From NCBI RefSeq assembly GCF_037176765.1, contig NC_090021.1:149613074-149677073 (forward strand): a DNA stretch of 64,000 nucleotides, given 5' to 3'. Numbering within the stretch: position 1 is the stretch's first letter; each line of letters starts with the position of its first letter. Below are positions 1 through 12,499 of the stretch, piece after piece. Source of the DNA: Anolis sagrei. Its lineage: Eukaryota; Chordata; Lepidosauria; Squamata; Anolidae. The notes beneath the pieces are model-generated. The model worked only from the letters and a program-made list of their open reading frames with translations. It was not told the origin of the DNA and did no database searches. Made by a program: the position numbers and the translations under genes.

Positions 1-344
1 AATTATAATTTATATGAGCAAATAGATGAATGATCAGAAAAGGGTTTTTCATGTGCACAGTGTTACAGCTATGCTGAGAAAGAGATCACTACATGAACTC
101 TGTAGGGCAGCCACCTGGTCTCGGGACACATTACTGCTGTTGATGTTGTTGCCATGATGTCACACAGCACCAGTGAATTAACTTGTTGTTAGCTACAAAA
201 ACCACTAAGAGCAGGTTGCTTGACTCTAATTGTGATTCTTTAAATTGTCATCTGTGAATCCACACAATTCTCCCTCCTCTCCATTTGCATGTTTTCACTG
301 ATATTTTGTAGTTAAGACTGGGATAGTGAGAATAGTTTTGGCAG

Positions 345-1636
345 TCTCAGATACGCACAGTGGAATGGGCAATAGGAGTATTACCAATAGCAGATGGCAC
401 ACAGCTCTATTACTACTTTCCACCTAATTCCAAGGAAGTGGTTCCAGTCTTAAACTGGTACCTTGGAACTATATTGGACTGGATGAGGGCAAACAAATTG
501 AAGCTTAATCCAGAAAAGACAAAGGTGCTCCCGATCAGTCAAAATACAGAATAGGGATTCAGTCTGTGTTATATGGGGTCCCACTCCACCTGAAAATGCA
601 GGTTTGCAGTCTAGGAGTACTCCTGAATTCGGCTCTGAACTTGGAGGCCCAGGTATCAGCAGTGAGCAGGAGTACCTTTGCACAGTTAAAGCCCATTCCT
701 GGAGAAGTCGGATCTGCCCATGGTGGTTAAAACCGGTTGGATTACTATAATATGCTCTATGTGGCACTGCCTTTGAAAAGTGGTTCAAAGAGCAGCAGCC
801 AAACTTCTTAGTGGGACTGGCTACAGAGAGCATACAACTCCCCTGTTGCAACTGCTTTGTTGACTGCCAGCATGTTTCCGCGCACAATTGAAAATGCCTT
901 TTTGATCTACAAAGCCCTATATGGCTCCGGTCTAGGTTATCTGAAGGACCGTGTCTCTCTCTATGAATATGGTAGGCATCTACAATCATCTCTCTGTCCC
1001 ACCATTCACTCAAGCATGTTTGGTGGAAACATGGGAGAGGGCCTTTTTAGTGGCTGCTCCCAGACCATGAAAATCCCTCCCAAGAGGGGCCAGGGGTGCC
1101 CCATTCCTGCTGGCCTTTCACAGGCAAGTAAAAACCTTCTTCTGCCAGCAGGGGAAGGATGAGGAGCACGCCCTGGGGAGGTGTGGATGGGATGGGGCAG
1201 GTATGTGTGTGTTTTAAAATGTATTTTAATTGTATTTATGATGTTTTAAATATAGTTTTAACCAAACACACAGTATTATTTAATTGTGTTGTCAACGTCT
1301 TTCATAACCAAATCACTAGGTTGCTGTGAGTTTTCTGGGCTGTATGGCCATGTTTTCAAAACATTCCATCCTGACGTTTTGCCCACATCTATAGCAGACA
1401 TTCTCTGAAGTTGTGACCCCACAACCTCTGAGGATGCCTGCCATATATGAGGGCGAAACGTCAGGAGGAAATGCTTCTGGAACATGGCCGTACAATTTGG
1501 AAAACTCACAGCAACCTACAATTTAATTGTTTTTAATGCTTATATTCACTTTGTTTTAAATTGATCAATGTGTGATTGTAATCTGCCATGAGTCCATTTG
1601 GGGAGAAAGACAGGTATACATAAATAATAATAATCG
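345..1636 (+). mobile_element. L2-like LINE fragment, split by a Penelope fold-back
   Basis: Decayed non-LTR retrotransposon. Around 360-554 the reading matches the reverse transcriptase end of reptile L2-type elements: a degraded YADDTQLY box, then an ILDWMRANKLKLNPEKT stretch. Around 720-1170 fragments of the C-terminal region follow (YYNMLYVALPLK, LIYKALYGSGLGYLKDRVSL). The 3' tail reappears at about 1520-1636, after a nested Penelope-like inverted pair, as a CTGCCATGAGTCC-like motif before short AAT repeats. Many frame breaks show it is an old 5'-truncated copy. Clade assignment to L2 is by resemblance only. Confidence 0.7.
1318..1518. mobile_element. Penelope-like terminal sequences in inverted orientation
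   Basis: Two copies of the same about 95-bp terminal sequence face each other. The left half reads GAGTTTTCTGGGCTGTATGG and then a TTTTGCCCACATCTAT-like stretch; the right half carries the reverse complement (GAGGGCGAAACGTCAGGAGG, then GGAAAACTCACAGCAACC). The same sequence recurs at 9978-10290, 25350-25450 and 26460-26565, where the coding part of a Penelope-like element is attached. It interrupts the L2 tail. Confidence 0.65.
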
Positions 1637-1657
1637 TGATGAACAATATTTGTTTGA

Positions 1658-1986
<329 letters not shown>

Positions 1987-2042
1987 TGAAGGATCTAAAG
2001 AAAAACACAATGTAATTCTCAATATTTCTTGCTGCTATTCAG

Positions 2043-2205
2043 GTTGAATACCTTGTGCAGCAGAATGTAATCCCACCATTTTGTAACTTACTGTCAGTCA
2101 AAGATTCTCAAGTGGTGCAAGTGGTTCTGGATGGGCTGAAAAACATTCTAATAATGGCTGGCGATGAAGCAAGCACAATAGCAGAAATTATAGAAGAATG
2201 TGGAG
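2043..2205 (+). CDS. KPNA3: KPNA3 coding exon, third in window
   Basis: Encodes 54 residues plus one base, starting [20 protein letters not shown] and ending IAEIIEECG. These are the last armadillo repeats, which in the family hold the acidic surface bound by the export receptor CAS (CSE1L). The GGAG/GTAAG donor splits a glycine codon that is completed in the next exon. Confidence 0.95.
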
Positions 2206-3207
<1,002 letters not shown>

Positions 3208-3251
3208 TAATACAGGTTTAGCATCCTTTATCTAGAGTTTTGAAACTAAAA

Positions 3252-3500
3252 TACAGTGATACCTTGACTTAGAATTTAATTTGTTCTGTGACTGAGCTTT
3301 TAACTGAAACTGCTCTTATCTTAAAGCAAATTTCCCATTGAAATGCTATTAATCCATTCTGCCACCCCCCAAAAAACACCCCAATTTTAATGTATTTTAA
3401 AATAAGAAAAATGTGCTTTATAAATAACAAATAATGTATAAAATGTACTTTTAAGAAAACAAAAATAATTACCCTTCCAAACCAGAATTTCATTGGCTTT
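3252..3500 (+). mobile_element. pogo/Tigger-like DNA transposon fragment
   Basis: Starts at a TA dinucleotide with CAGTGATACCTTGACTTA and runs into a stretch typical of pogo-type terminal regions (CTGTGACTGAGCTTTTAACT, CTTATCTTAAAGCAAATTTC). The opposite end type (GGTATCACTGTA) is seen at about 55030 in another copy. The right boundary is unclear. Confidence 0.5.
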
Positions 3501-3896
3501 TTTCAATTTATATTAAATAGTCATTTCCTCTGATTTGCTTAAATTATCTTATTGCCTTTAATTGTGTTTATTATTTTAGGGCTTCATTACTTTGGGGTTT
3601 CAGTTTTTTTAATTACTAGTTTATACTATGTAGTTATACTGCGTAGTTGCTTTTGATTCCGTTTTATGTAGATATCATATAGGTTGCCTTGGGTTGCTTA
3701 TGGAAGGGCTGTTGAAGGTGGGGGTGAGGAAGCCACCGTTGTAGGGCCTCCTCAATTTAGGAGTTTTTCTCCATTTCTATCATTTAGCCCCTCTTGCCTT
3801 TGCTTTTTGGACCACTTTCTCTCTCTCTCCCCCCCCCCCCCCCATTTTGTACTTCGGGTTCTTGCCACCACGTGGCTTCAACCCTTGACAGTGCTT

Positions 3897-4050
3897 CTGG
3901 TCATGTGAAATCCTTATAGTGCCAAGGCTTATTAAGTATGGTTTTATTTGGGATAGCAGATGGCGACTACTGGATGGTATATGTTCTCTATCAGAAAATA
4001 GAGCTGATGTGGTCTATCCAATGCAATTTCCGAATCAGCACCCCAGATAA
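3897..4050 (+). repeat. Fragment shared with the hAT element at 5052-5419
   Basis: About 150 bp starting GGTCATGTGAAATCCTTATA is nearly identical to 5155-5305 in the same intron. It lacks the terminal repeats, so it is an internal piece of the same non-autonomous hAT family. A 15-base C run stands just upstream at about 3831-3845. Confidence 0.7.
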
Positions 4051-5051
4051 GCATTTCAGATCAAGGGTACTCGGTTTGTAGTAATCAATGAGTGTTTTGT
4101 AGCCCAAACTGAGGGCCACATGTGTCCTTCCCTCGCTGATGTCCACCATGGGATACTGGTGCTGTAGGCTATATCTTAGGGGAAGAAATGAGCAGAAATG
4201 TCTCTGGGTATTCCTTGTCTAAGAAAACTCTATGCAATTTATGGGGTTTCCATAAATTGAAGACACGCACATGCATGCACAGGTATATACATACACTCAT
4301 ACAGGGTGCCTCCAATTTTCTGAGGAAAGTAGCTTACTCTAGAAGGCCCATATTGCATCTCTAGAGCATTCATATTGATATTCTTGTAGGCTAATTCAGA
4401 TCCAGGAGACACCTTTTTCCAACATGAAATGATTCAAAGGTCAACTTTCAAATCATCTCATGTTGAAAGTTGGACTACAAAACAAGGGGCTTACCCAAGA
4501 GAAGGCCAAAAATATGGTGAAATTGCCCCCACAGTCATTGGTTGGGGGGGGGGATTTTTTCCAGTGAGTTGGCCCACTGGAAAACAGTAAGGAGTATGGA
4601 CCTTTCCTCTCCAGCAGTTATCTATATCCCTGTCAAATGCTTTGTAGAACTAGCTTTGTGCCCATCTTTAGTGTGAATTTCATTTCAGCATAACATCTAG
4701 CAAGGCCTAATCTTTTTATCATCCAAGCCTTTGTGATTTCCTTACTGCTTCTTGTGATGTATATGGGCAAGAAAATAAGCATCCAGTTGGCCGTTTGTTT
4801 AAAGGTTTCTTACTTTCACGTCTGCTTTCTTCCTTGCTTTCCTGCTTTTTATCCCAGTTTATTAAAAACATTACCAATTGTGCAAACTTCACAAAGCCAA
4901 CATCCTTAGCAAAACAGAAGAAAAGTATCATTATAGTTTTCAAACATTTTCAAGGTGGTTTCAGGACATTGCTTCTATGCATTAATTTCAAGCCAAACAG
5001 CTATAGCATTTAGTTTTTTCCAAAGTTGGGTGGAATTCTCATTCTTTAAGG
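4051..5051 (+). other. KPNA3 intron, no gene
   Basis: No supported coding sequence. There is a short imperfect fold-back around 4415-4475 built on TTCCAACATGAAATGATT and its complement, and a G run near 4543. The open frames at 4719-5013 have no recognisable family. Confidence 0.6.
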
Positions 5052-5419
5052 CAGTGGTTCCCAACCTGTGGTCCGTGGAGCACCAGTGGTCTGTAAGAAC
5101 TAAAATATGGTCTGCGGCATCACAGTTACTACACCGTTGCAACGAGAGCAACTGGTCATGTGAAATCCTTATAGTGCCAAGGCTTATTAAGTATGGTTTT
5201 ATTTGGGATAGCAGATGGCGACTACTGGATGGTATATGTTCTGTATCAGAAAATAGAGCTGATGTGGTCTATCCAATGCAATTTCTGAATCAGCACCCCA
5301 GATAACCAAACCTAATCTAAAGTTGACCAAAAACTGATTTGTAACCCTTTTGGTACTAATGTTGGAGAGTGGTTCTTGGTCAGAGTAGTCCTTGGTCAAA
5401 AAAAAGTTGAGAACTACTG
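5052..5419 (+). mobile_element. Non-autonomous hAT element with 8-bp target duplication
   Basis: Terminal inverted repeats CAGTGGTTCCCAACCTGTGG at the left and a GTTGAGAACTACTG-type right end. Flanks are CTTTAAGG (5044-5051) and CTTTAAAG (5420-5427), seven of eight matching, the 8-bp duplication expected of hAT elements. The 368-bp body encodes no transposase. It lies 70 bp before the last KPNA3 coding exon. Confidence 0.8.
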
Positions 5420-5489
5420 CTTTAAAGTGTTCTCACTTGTACAGTGAAAAACAGCAATTAACTTCGATACATTTTCATTGTCTTTGTAG

Positions 5490-5588
<99 letters not shown>

Positions 5589-8180
5589 GCTCAGTACAAC
5601 ACAGCTTGTCTATACCACACCAGTAAAATATACCACCAGATGATGTCTCCTATTGGAAAAAAACTGGCTCCAAGCATATGCCTCTTTGTCTGATGCTTCT
5701 AAAGCAAGTCGTACATCAGTCACTTTGAATTTGCCAAAAGTAACTACCACATGGACTGTAAATGCATATGCATGATGTCATAAACTGTTAAAAAATGAAC
5801 AGTCCCTGCTCCCTTTTCCTCTTTTCCCTTCTGCCCCCCTCTTTCTTCCTGATTCCACATGCTGGTGACTGCACTTGGCAGTTTTAAGAGTGTCCCTTTC
5901 TGGAGGCACATTGGCTTTTCACAGAAGAATAGCTTTCTTTGGAAAATAGTGGATCAAGACTCTTTAGTATGATGCTTACATTTTGGAAAACTTCTGAGAG
6001 AGGCCCTGTTTATTTTTATTTTTATTTCAAGCCTCTGCGGTTGTCCTCTACAAACGTATTTTCATATATTTAATGTGGAAGTATAAATAATGAAAATGCA
6101 ACTCACAATATTTTCATTGGTGAAACTGAAATTGACAAAACAAACTTCTTTAAAAGAACTTGGTAATTGATCCATTTAAAAACAGACTCCATGTATCAGT
6201 AATTGTGTTCATTACTGCCTTAGAAGCTTGGGTTTGAAGAATGAACTTTGTACTCGGACTAGTAAAACATTATACCTAATTTTTGAGAACAACAAGCTGC
6301 ACTTGACCACCCTTCAGCCTGTGTGTTCCTGCCATTTTTGAAATAATGAAATGCTGTGCATGGTATTTTACCTGAGCTACAACCTGTTATGGACTTGAAA
6401 ATGTTATTATAAGTTGAAAGCAAGAGTCCTGCATTAAAAAAGCAACACTATCCTAAATGAGCATTGGTTTGACAAGAATCTTGCTTTCATCTTTCAGTAG
6501 TCAGTATATTTTTGGTTAAATTTATAACTGAATAATGTTGATTTATATTGGTTTAAACTGTGGAGCTTTCTTGTTTACTGTAATTTAGTCTTAAACTATT
6601 TTTTTACTGACCAGTGCTTATGATGATGTGGTTGACAACAAATTAGCAACTATTTTAGAAGCATCATAAAAGCTTCATTCTTGGAGTAATGAAAAAATAA
6701 TAATAGAAAATAGTCTATAAGCCTATTCATATAGTTTAAAATACTTACTAGCTGTGTGAGTTTTGTGAAAGCTGCTACTGTTCAGCATAAGCATAATATG
6801 CAGCTCACAAGGAACAAATTTGTATAAGCTGGTAACTTGGAAGTCGTGGGGAAGCTGTCCAGCCTGGCTTTTCAGATGCTTTGGGATTGCTGTTGGTAAT
6901 CATGAGATTTGAACTATGTAAACTGTCAAACAAACTGATATTGTTGCTGTTGTTCACTGGATGTACTTCCCAATGCCTTGATGTGAAGGGATACAAAAAA
7001 AAAAAACGTAAAACTAATGTAGTTATTGGATGTGGATTGTATTTACTGTGATGAAGATAAGGATTGATGCCATCAAAGCTTTGTTGATCAGCTGTTTTTC
7101 CACTAATAAGCAAGACATTGCAGGTGTTCATTCATTAAATATATCTGCCAAGGTGGAGCCACTTTAAAGAGTGAGTTGCCTTGTATCTTGAGAGATACAA
7201 GTATATGTTTTAAACTGCAAGATTTTTACTTGCTAGATAATCCATTTTAATACAGTGGTTTGGCCTCTATTTATAGGTTTTATAAATTTTAAAATCAATT
7301 TCTCTTTAAGGTGGCTCAGACTTTTCAACTCTTGTGCACATAAAATTGAGTTGAAATTCATTGTGCCTTTTTTTCTTTACCCAGACATTAATTTGACAAC
7401 TATATCCTATTAACGCATTATAGTCTAAAATCTTGAAGTTGTGGTGTTTTTGTTTTTTTTGCTAAGAACTGGACAAAACCAAACCAAAATTAATTTGGTC
7501 ATAGTTTTTTGAATTCCAAAGCAAACATGCGTTTGATGATATGAACAAATACCTTTCCTTTTTAGACAGTATGCCCATGTTCTCTGTTGTAGATACTAGG
7601 TACAACATATGATTGAAAAAATTTCACTACTGTGAAGACCGATTATTTTTCTTGCACTCAATTAAAGATAGGAAAACAGATTTAAAGCAGTACCTTTGAT
7701 TTCTCTCGGTTCTGTCACCTTATCCGCTTATTATCGAGATTCAAACATTTTGTAGTTAATAAAGGAAACCAAGGTTTGGATCCAAAGATTCTTCTGCCAC
7801 GAGCAGGCGTGGTGTGTGGTTTTGCTGAAGGAATTGCTGTTTCCCCTTGCGCACCGTCTGGGGCTACACAAAGGGGTGCCAGAGGGGCTGGAGACCCTCC
7901 AAGGCAGTCCTTCAGAGGCCACAGAGGGTTACAAAAGGAGGGGGGAATGGGCATTGTCTCTTCTGACCCGCATGCGGATCTTTGTATCCAAACCCAAAAA
8001 GAAACTGCTGCACTTTTAAGTTTTCAGGTGTTTTGAAATTGCATTGTGTTCATTTTTTTAAAAAAAAACCTTTCAGTTAATAGATTAAATTCTTCCTTCA
8101 AAAGAGGCATCTAAATGTGTTCCTAATTTTGTATATGGGCTTAGGTTTTATAATCAATAAAAAAGCTGCTATCAAATATT
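5589..8180 (+). other. KPNA3: Probable KPNA3 3' UTR
   Basis: About 2.6 kb of AT-rich sequence largely free of recognisable repeats follows the stop. That fits the long 3' UTR known for this gene in mammals. A canonical AATAAA at 8157-8162 is the best polyadenylation signal; earlier ATTAAA variants near 6430 and 7660 could give shorter forms. The more GC-rich piece at 7780-7960 does not resemble a known gene. The exact end cannot be fixed without transcripts. Confidence 0.6.
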
Positions 8181-8366
8181 ACCACCATGCAGGACCTTAT
8201 TTTGAGGGGGAAAACTGTTGAAATCTCAGAGGGATGTCAAGTTCTCTTTGTTCCACATGGAGTCCATGAATCACACATGTAAGTATCATACACATGAAAA
8301 CGTTCTGTTTGGGAGCATTTCAAAACCGCCCAAACATTGCTCTTCCCACTGTAATACACAGTCCCA

Positions 8367-8673
8367 GGCCCCATCTACATTGCCATATGAAATCCAGATT
8401 ATCTGTTGTGAACTGGATTATATGGCAGTGTAGACTTATATAATCCAGTTCAAACCAGATATTGTGGATTATCTGCCTTGATATTCTGGGTTATATGTCT
8501 GTGTGGAAGGGCCCTAAAGTAATCCAGTTCAAATCAGATAATGTGGATTTTCTGCTTTGATAACTAAGATTAACTGGCAGTGTAGAAGGGGCCCCAGATA
8601 ATGCAGTTCAAAGCAAATATTGTGGATTAGCTGTTTTGATAATCTGGATTACATGGCAGTGTAGAAGGGGCCC
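8367..8673. mobile_element. Palindromic MITE family 1, tandem units
   Basis: Repeated AT-rich units with terminal motif GGCCCCTTCTACACTGCCAT and its complement, and internal AATCCAGTTCAAAGCAGATA-type inverted motifs. At this locus about two units are joined. The family recurs at 15443-15662, 17629-18034, 34264-34361, 35011-35145, 35700-35842 and 63931-64000. It encodes nothing and resembles abundant hAT-like MITEs of lizards; the superfamily was not confirmed here by a clear target duplication. Confidence 0.65.
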
Positions 8674-8734
8674 CAGGGTGTGTTCTAACTGTTCCTGCTC
8701 AGTTCCTTTTTATTGCCACACTGGTGACATCTGT

Positions 8735-8791
8735 TTTTCCTATATATATATGACACACAAACACACATATGCTCATACACACACACACACA

Positions 8792-8861
<70 letters not shown>

Positions 8862-8905
8862 CACACACACATATACACATACATAAATATACATACACAG
8901 GGTAT
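8735..8905. repeat. Microsatellite (TA)n/(CA)n
   Basis: Alternating runs of CA and TA dinucleotides. Open frames across it on both strands (TH and YI repeats) are products of the repeat, not genes. Confidence 0.95.
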
Positions 8906-9029
8906 ATGTTACAAATTGTTTGGGGTTTTTTCCCCCATTATGCTATGTTAGGGTTTCAATTTTGAGGTTTTGTTTTCATCATGATACATATTGCTCCCTG
9001 GACCTTAAAAACAGTACCTGCTGTGATGC

Positions 9030-9484
9030 TTAGCTGGAATGTGTCCAGAGGAAGATGACTAAAATGATCACGGGTCTGGAGAACAAGCCGTATAAGGAGG
9101 GGCTTAAAGAGCTGGGCATGTTTAGCTTGCAGAAGAGAAGGCTGAGAGGAGATATGATGGCCATGTGTAAATATGTCAGGGGAAGTCATAGGGAGGAGGG
9201 AGCAATCTTGTTTTCTGCTTCCCTGGAGACTAGGATGTGATACAGTGGCTTCAAACTGCAGGAAAGGAGATTCCACCTGAACATTAGGAAGAACTTCCTG
9301 ACTGTGAGAGCTGTTCAGCAGTGGAACTCTCTGCCTTGGAGTGTGGTGGAGGCTCCTCCTTTGGAAGCTTTTAAACAGAGACTGGATGGCCATCTGTCGG
9401 TGATTATTTAAATGTGATTTTCCTGGTTCTTGGCAGGGGGTTGGACTGGATGGCCCATAAGGTCTCTTCCAATTCTATGATTCT
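9030..9484 (+). mobile_element. CR1-type LINE 3' end
   Basis: Encodes the degenerate C-terminal segment typical of CR1 (TKMITGLENKPYKEGLKELG, then [14 protein letters not shown], then HLNIRKNFLTVRAVQQWNSL). It finishes with the CR1-type tail GGTTGGACTGGATGGCCCAT and TTCTATGATTCT. It is 5' truncated and old. Confidence 0.85.
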
Positions 9485-9977
9485 TTGCCAGGTGAAGGTT
9501 ACAAAGATGAAACTTAGCCTTACTAACTTGCAAATTCTTCTCTAGTGCTTTAGCTGGCAGACTATAATCAAAGACCAAATTGGTTCACTCTTCCTCAATG
9601 TACTTTGCGGACATAACAGAAATATTTTTCCTACCTCAGGAGCTGGATCCATCATCTAAAGGAGACACGTGTTGGTGTCCTTGCCATCAGTTACTCCTTT
9701 GCCTCTTCACCATTATTTGAATCAAGCCAAGTATATGCAGGACTCTCTGTACAAGACCTTTGTACTGAATCCACCTTTCAGTAAGGTGGATTGACTACAA
9801 AATGGCCAGTGGCATCTGAACAATGGAGGAAGTCAGAGCCTAAATTAGATCCTTCCTGTAGTGACTGTACTTCTATCAACTCCAAAGTGTACATGATCGA
9901 TAGCTCTTCCATCCTTTTATGGAGTTCCCCCTTGCCATTCTAGAGAAAAATGTCTCGTAGGAAGTTACAGACTCAGG

Positions 9978-10640
9978 GATAGTTTGCTGTGAGTTTTCTG
10001 GGCTGTGTGGCCATGTTTCAGAAGCATTCTCTCCTGGCGTTTCACCCACATCAATGGCAGGTATCCTCAGAGGTTGTGAGCCCTGTTGGGAACTAGGCAA
10101 GTGGGGTTTATATATCTGTGGAATGTCCAGGGTGGGAGAAAGATGAGTTTCTGGGCTGTATGACCATGTTCCAGAAGCATTCCCTCCTGACGTTTCATCC
10201 ACATCTATGGCAGGCATCCTTAGAGGTTGTGAGGTCTGTTGGAAACTAGGTGAGGTTTATATATCTGTGGAATAATGTCCAGGATGGAAGAAAGAACTCT
10301 TGTGAATGTTGCAATTTATCCCCTTGATTAGCATTGAATAGCCTTCAAAGCTTGGCTGATCGCTGCCCAGGGGAATCCTTTGTTGGGAGGTGTTAGCTGG
10401 CCCTGATTGATTCTTGTCTGGAATTCCCATTTTTGGGTGTTGTTTTTTATTTACTATCCTGATTTTAGAGGGTTTTTTAAAAAAATACTGGTAGCCAGAT
10501 TGTGTTGATTTTCATGGCTTTCCTCCTTACTGTTGAAATTGTCCACATGTTTGTGGATTTCAATGGCTTCTCTGTGTAGCCAGGGATAGATCTTGGCCCT
10601 CCAAAGTGACGTTCCAAATATATAGCAGGGAACATATCAA
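9978..10640 (-). mobile_element. Penelope-like element with tandem terminal repeats
   Basis: Minus-strand element. The terminal sequence (GAGTTTTCTGGGCTGTGTGG, then CACCCACATCAATGGCAGG) occurs twice in direct orientation, at 9983-10140 and about 10145-10290. This resembles the pseudo-LTR arrangement of Penelope-like elements. The unit then continues into sequence matching the non-coding and 3' coding part of the copy at 25607-26076, ending near the CACAAGCATGTGGAC-like region. Confidence 0.7.
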
Positions 10641-10719
10641 ATCCATCTCTTGGACTTTGGGGACATGATCTTTTATTCCCAGGAAGAGGCAGATGCCTGT
10701 GGACACGAGTCTATAATAG

Positions 10720-11655
10720 AAGGAGAACCTTTGAGTCTGGAGAACAAGCCCTATGAGGAGTGGCTTAAAGAACTGGGCATGTTTAGTCTGAAGAAGAGGA
10801 GGCTGAGAGGAGATATGATAGCCATGTATAAATACGTGAGAGGAAGTCAATAGGAGCATCAATAGGAGCATAGTGTCTAGATCTAGGGAAGTCATGCTAT
10901 CCATGCTCTATTCCGCCTTGGTGAGACCACATCTGAAATATTGTGTCCAATTCTGGGCACCACAATTGAAGAGAGATATTGACAAGCTGGAATGTGTCCA
11001 GAGGAGAGCGACTAAAATGATCAAAGGTCTGGAGAACAAGCCCTATGAGGAGCGGTTTAAGGAGCTGGGCATGTTTAGCCTGAAGAAGAGAAGGATGAGA
11101 GGAGATATGATAGTCATGTATAAATATGTGAGAGGAAGCCACAGGGAAGAGGGAGCAAGCTTGTTTTCTGCTTCCCTGGAGACCAGGACGCGGAACAATG
11201 GCCTCAAACTACAAGAAAGGAGATTCCACCTGAACATTAGGAAGAACTTCCTGACTGAGAGCTGTTCAGCAGTGGAACTCTCTGCCTCGAAGTGTGGTGG
11301 AGGCTCCTCTTTTGGAAGCTTTTAAACACAAGCTGGATGGCCATCTGTCGGTGTGCTTTGAATGCAATTTTCCTGCTTCTTGGCAGGGGGTTGGACTGGA
11401 TGGCCCATGAGGTCTCTTCCAATTCTAGGATTCTATGATTCCACCTGAACATGAGGAAGAACTTCCTGACTGTGAAAGCCGTTCAGCAGTGGAACTCTCT
11501 GCCCTGGAGTGTGGTGGAGGCTCCTTCTTTGGAAGCTTTTAAAGAGGCTGGATGGCCATCTGTTGGGAGTGCTTTGAATGCAATATTCCTGTTTCTTGGC
11601 AGAATGGGGTTGGACTGGATGGCCCATGAGGTCTCTTCCAACTAGGATTCTATGA
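10720..11655 (+). mobile_element. CR1 LINE 3' fragments, three consecutive pieces
   Basis: Three overlapping CR1 remnants: about 10732-10852, about 10853-11440 (the longest), and an extra tail at 11441-11655. The middle piece carries the longest reading, including YSALVRPHLKYCVQFWAPQL, the C-terminal motif of CR1 reverse transcriptases, then the [20 protein letters not shown] and NIRKNFL regions. The last two pieces end in GGTTGGACTGGATGGCCCAT and ATTCTATGATTC, the CR1 3' terminal octamer type. The last tail stops about 140 bp before the EBPL start codon. Confidence 0.85.
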
Positions 11656-11796
11656 TTCCTCCTGCTGCAATAGTGTGGAACAGGAATGCCACTGAGTTTG
11701 TTTCTTTTTCTCTGCAGGGGCCACTTCCTCGAAGGCCCCGCCCCTCCTCGGGGTCGCCTAGCAACAGAGACCGCCCCCTCCCTTCCTTTCGGAGAC
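11656..11796 (+). promoter_or_regulatory. EBPL: EBPL promoter and 5' UTR, CpG-rich
   Basis: Sharp rise in G+C and CpG starting near 11710 and continuing through the first exon to about 12060, in an otherwise AT-rich region. No TATA box is evident, as in many housekeeping promoters. The transcription start is not resolved. A CR1 tail directly borders it upstream. Confidence 0.6.
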
Positions 11797-11973
11797 ATGT
11801 CGCCAGGCGATACCGGAGAAGCAGCGATGGCGGCCTCCCTGTTGGCGTGCGGGGCCCTGGTGGCGCTGAGCTGGGTGCTGGGTGGGCGCCTAGGCCGGCA
11901 ATGCGGTGCCTCCCGCCCGGATCAATGGCTGCTCCGCTGGCTCTGCTGGGACACCCTTGTCCACGCCGTCCTG
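11797..11973 (+). CDS. EBPL: EBPL coding exon 1 (emopamil-binding-protein-like)
   Basis: EBPL is an ER multi-pass membrane protein of the EXPERA family, a paralogue of the sterol delta8-delta7 isomerase EBP. The mammalian protein is reported to lack that isomerase activity. The four exons total 624 bases, 207 residues, against 206 in human as I recall. This exon encodes 59 residues: a short leader, first membrane helix (SLLACGALVALSWVLGG), a basic loop, then LLRWLCWDTLVHAVL, whose histidine matches an EXPERA active-site position. I chose the ATG at 11797 because it gives the human-like length. A second in-frame ATG at 11827 has a better Kozak context and would shorten the leader by 10 residues. 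Donor CTG/GTGAGA. Confidence 0.92.
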
Positions 11974-12124
11974 GTGAGAGAGAGCGAGAGAGGGAACGAA
12001 GGAGGGGCCGGACTTCAGCTCCCAGCATGCCCGGCCATGCGCCAAGGCAGCGGAGGCTTCTGGGAGTTGGAGTCCAAAACTCCCCCAAGGCCCTGCTCTT
12101 TCTCTATATGTGATTCTTTTCCTC
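11974..12124 (+). other. Start of EBPL intron 1, still GC-rich
   Basis: Continuation of the CpG-rich zone. Includes a TGGGAGTTGGAGTCC-type remnant of the common hAT MITE motif around 12060. The long antisense open frame over exon 1 is a product of base composition. Confidence 0.5.
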
Positions 12125-12240
12125 TATGATAAATTTGGGCCCTATCCTAGAGTTGGAAGAGACCTCGTGGGCCATCCAGTCCAACCCTCTGCCATGCAGG
12201 AAAAGCACTCCTGGCAGATGGTCATCTGTGATCAGAGGGG
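12125..12240 (-). mobile_element. CR1 3' tail, minus strand
   Basis: Reverse complement of the CR1 tail (AGTTGGAAGAGACCTCGTGG, then GCCATCCAGTCCAACCC). It is followed directly by a C run of about 19 bases at 12241-12259. Confidence 0.75.
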
Positions 12241-12499
12241 GACCCCCCCCCCCCCCCCCAAGATAGTTCAAAATCATAGTTTTGCCAAGGACATCAGGCT
12301 GGAATGATCCCATAATCCCCTATCTCTCACCCATATAGGCTTTTTCCATGGCCCCACATGGCTTTTTCCATGGCCCCACATGGCAATGCCCCTGTAACCC
12401 AAACTAGCATCTGACCAATTTGGCTATTATTTATTAATTGGATTCCTTTTTATGAATGAAACTCCTGTTTTTGTGAATAGACTCAGAGTATGTGCTGCT

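Noticed and set aside
8636-8965. Dinucleotide-repeat frames, also at 42072-42493
   Set aside because: Products of (TA)n, (CA)n and (TG)n microsatellites.
11642-12088. 148-residue minus-strand frame over EBPL exon 1
   Set aside because: A shadow of the GC-rich first exon; the plus strand matches EBPL and has correct splice sites.
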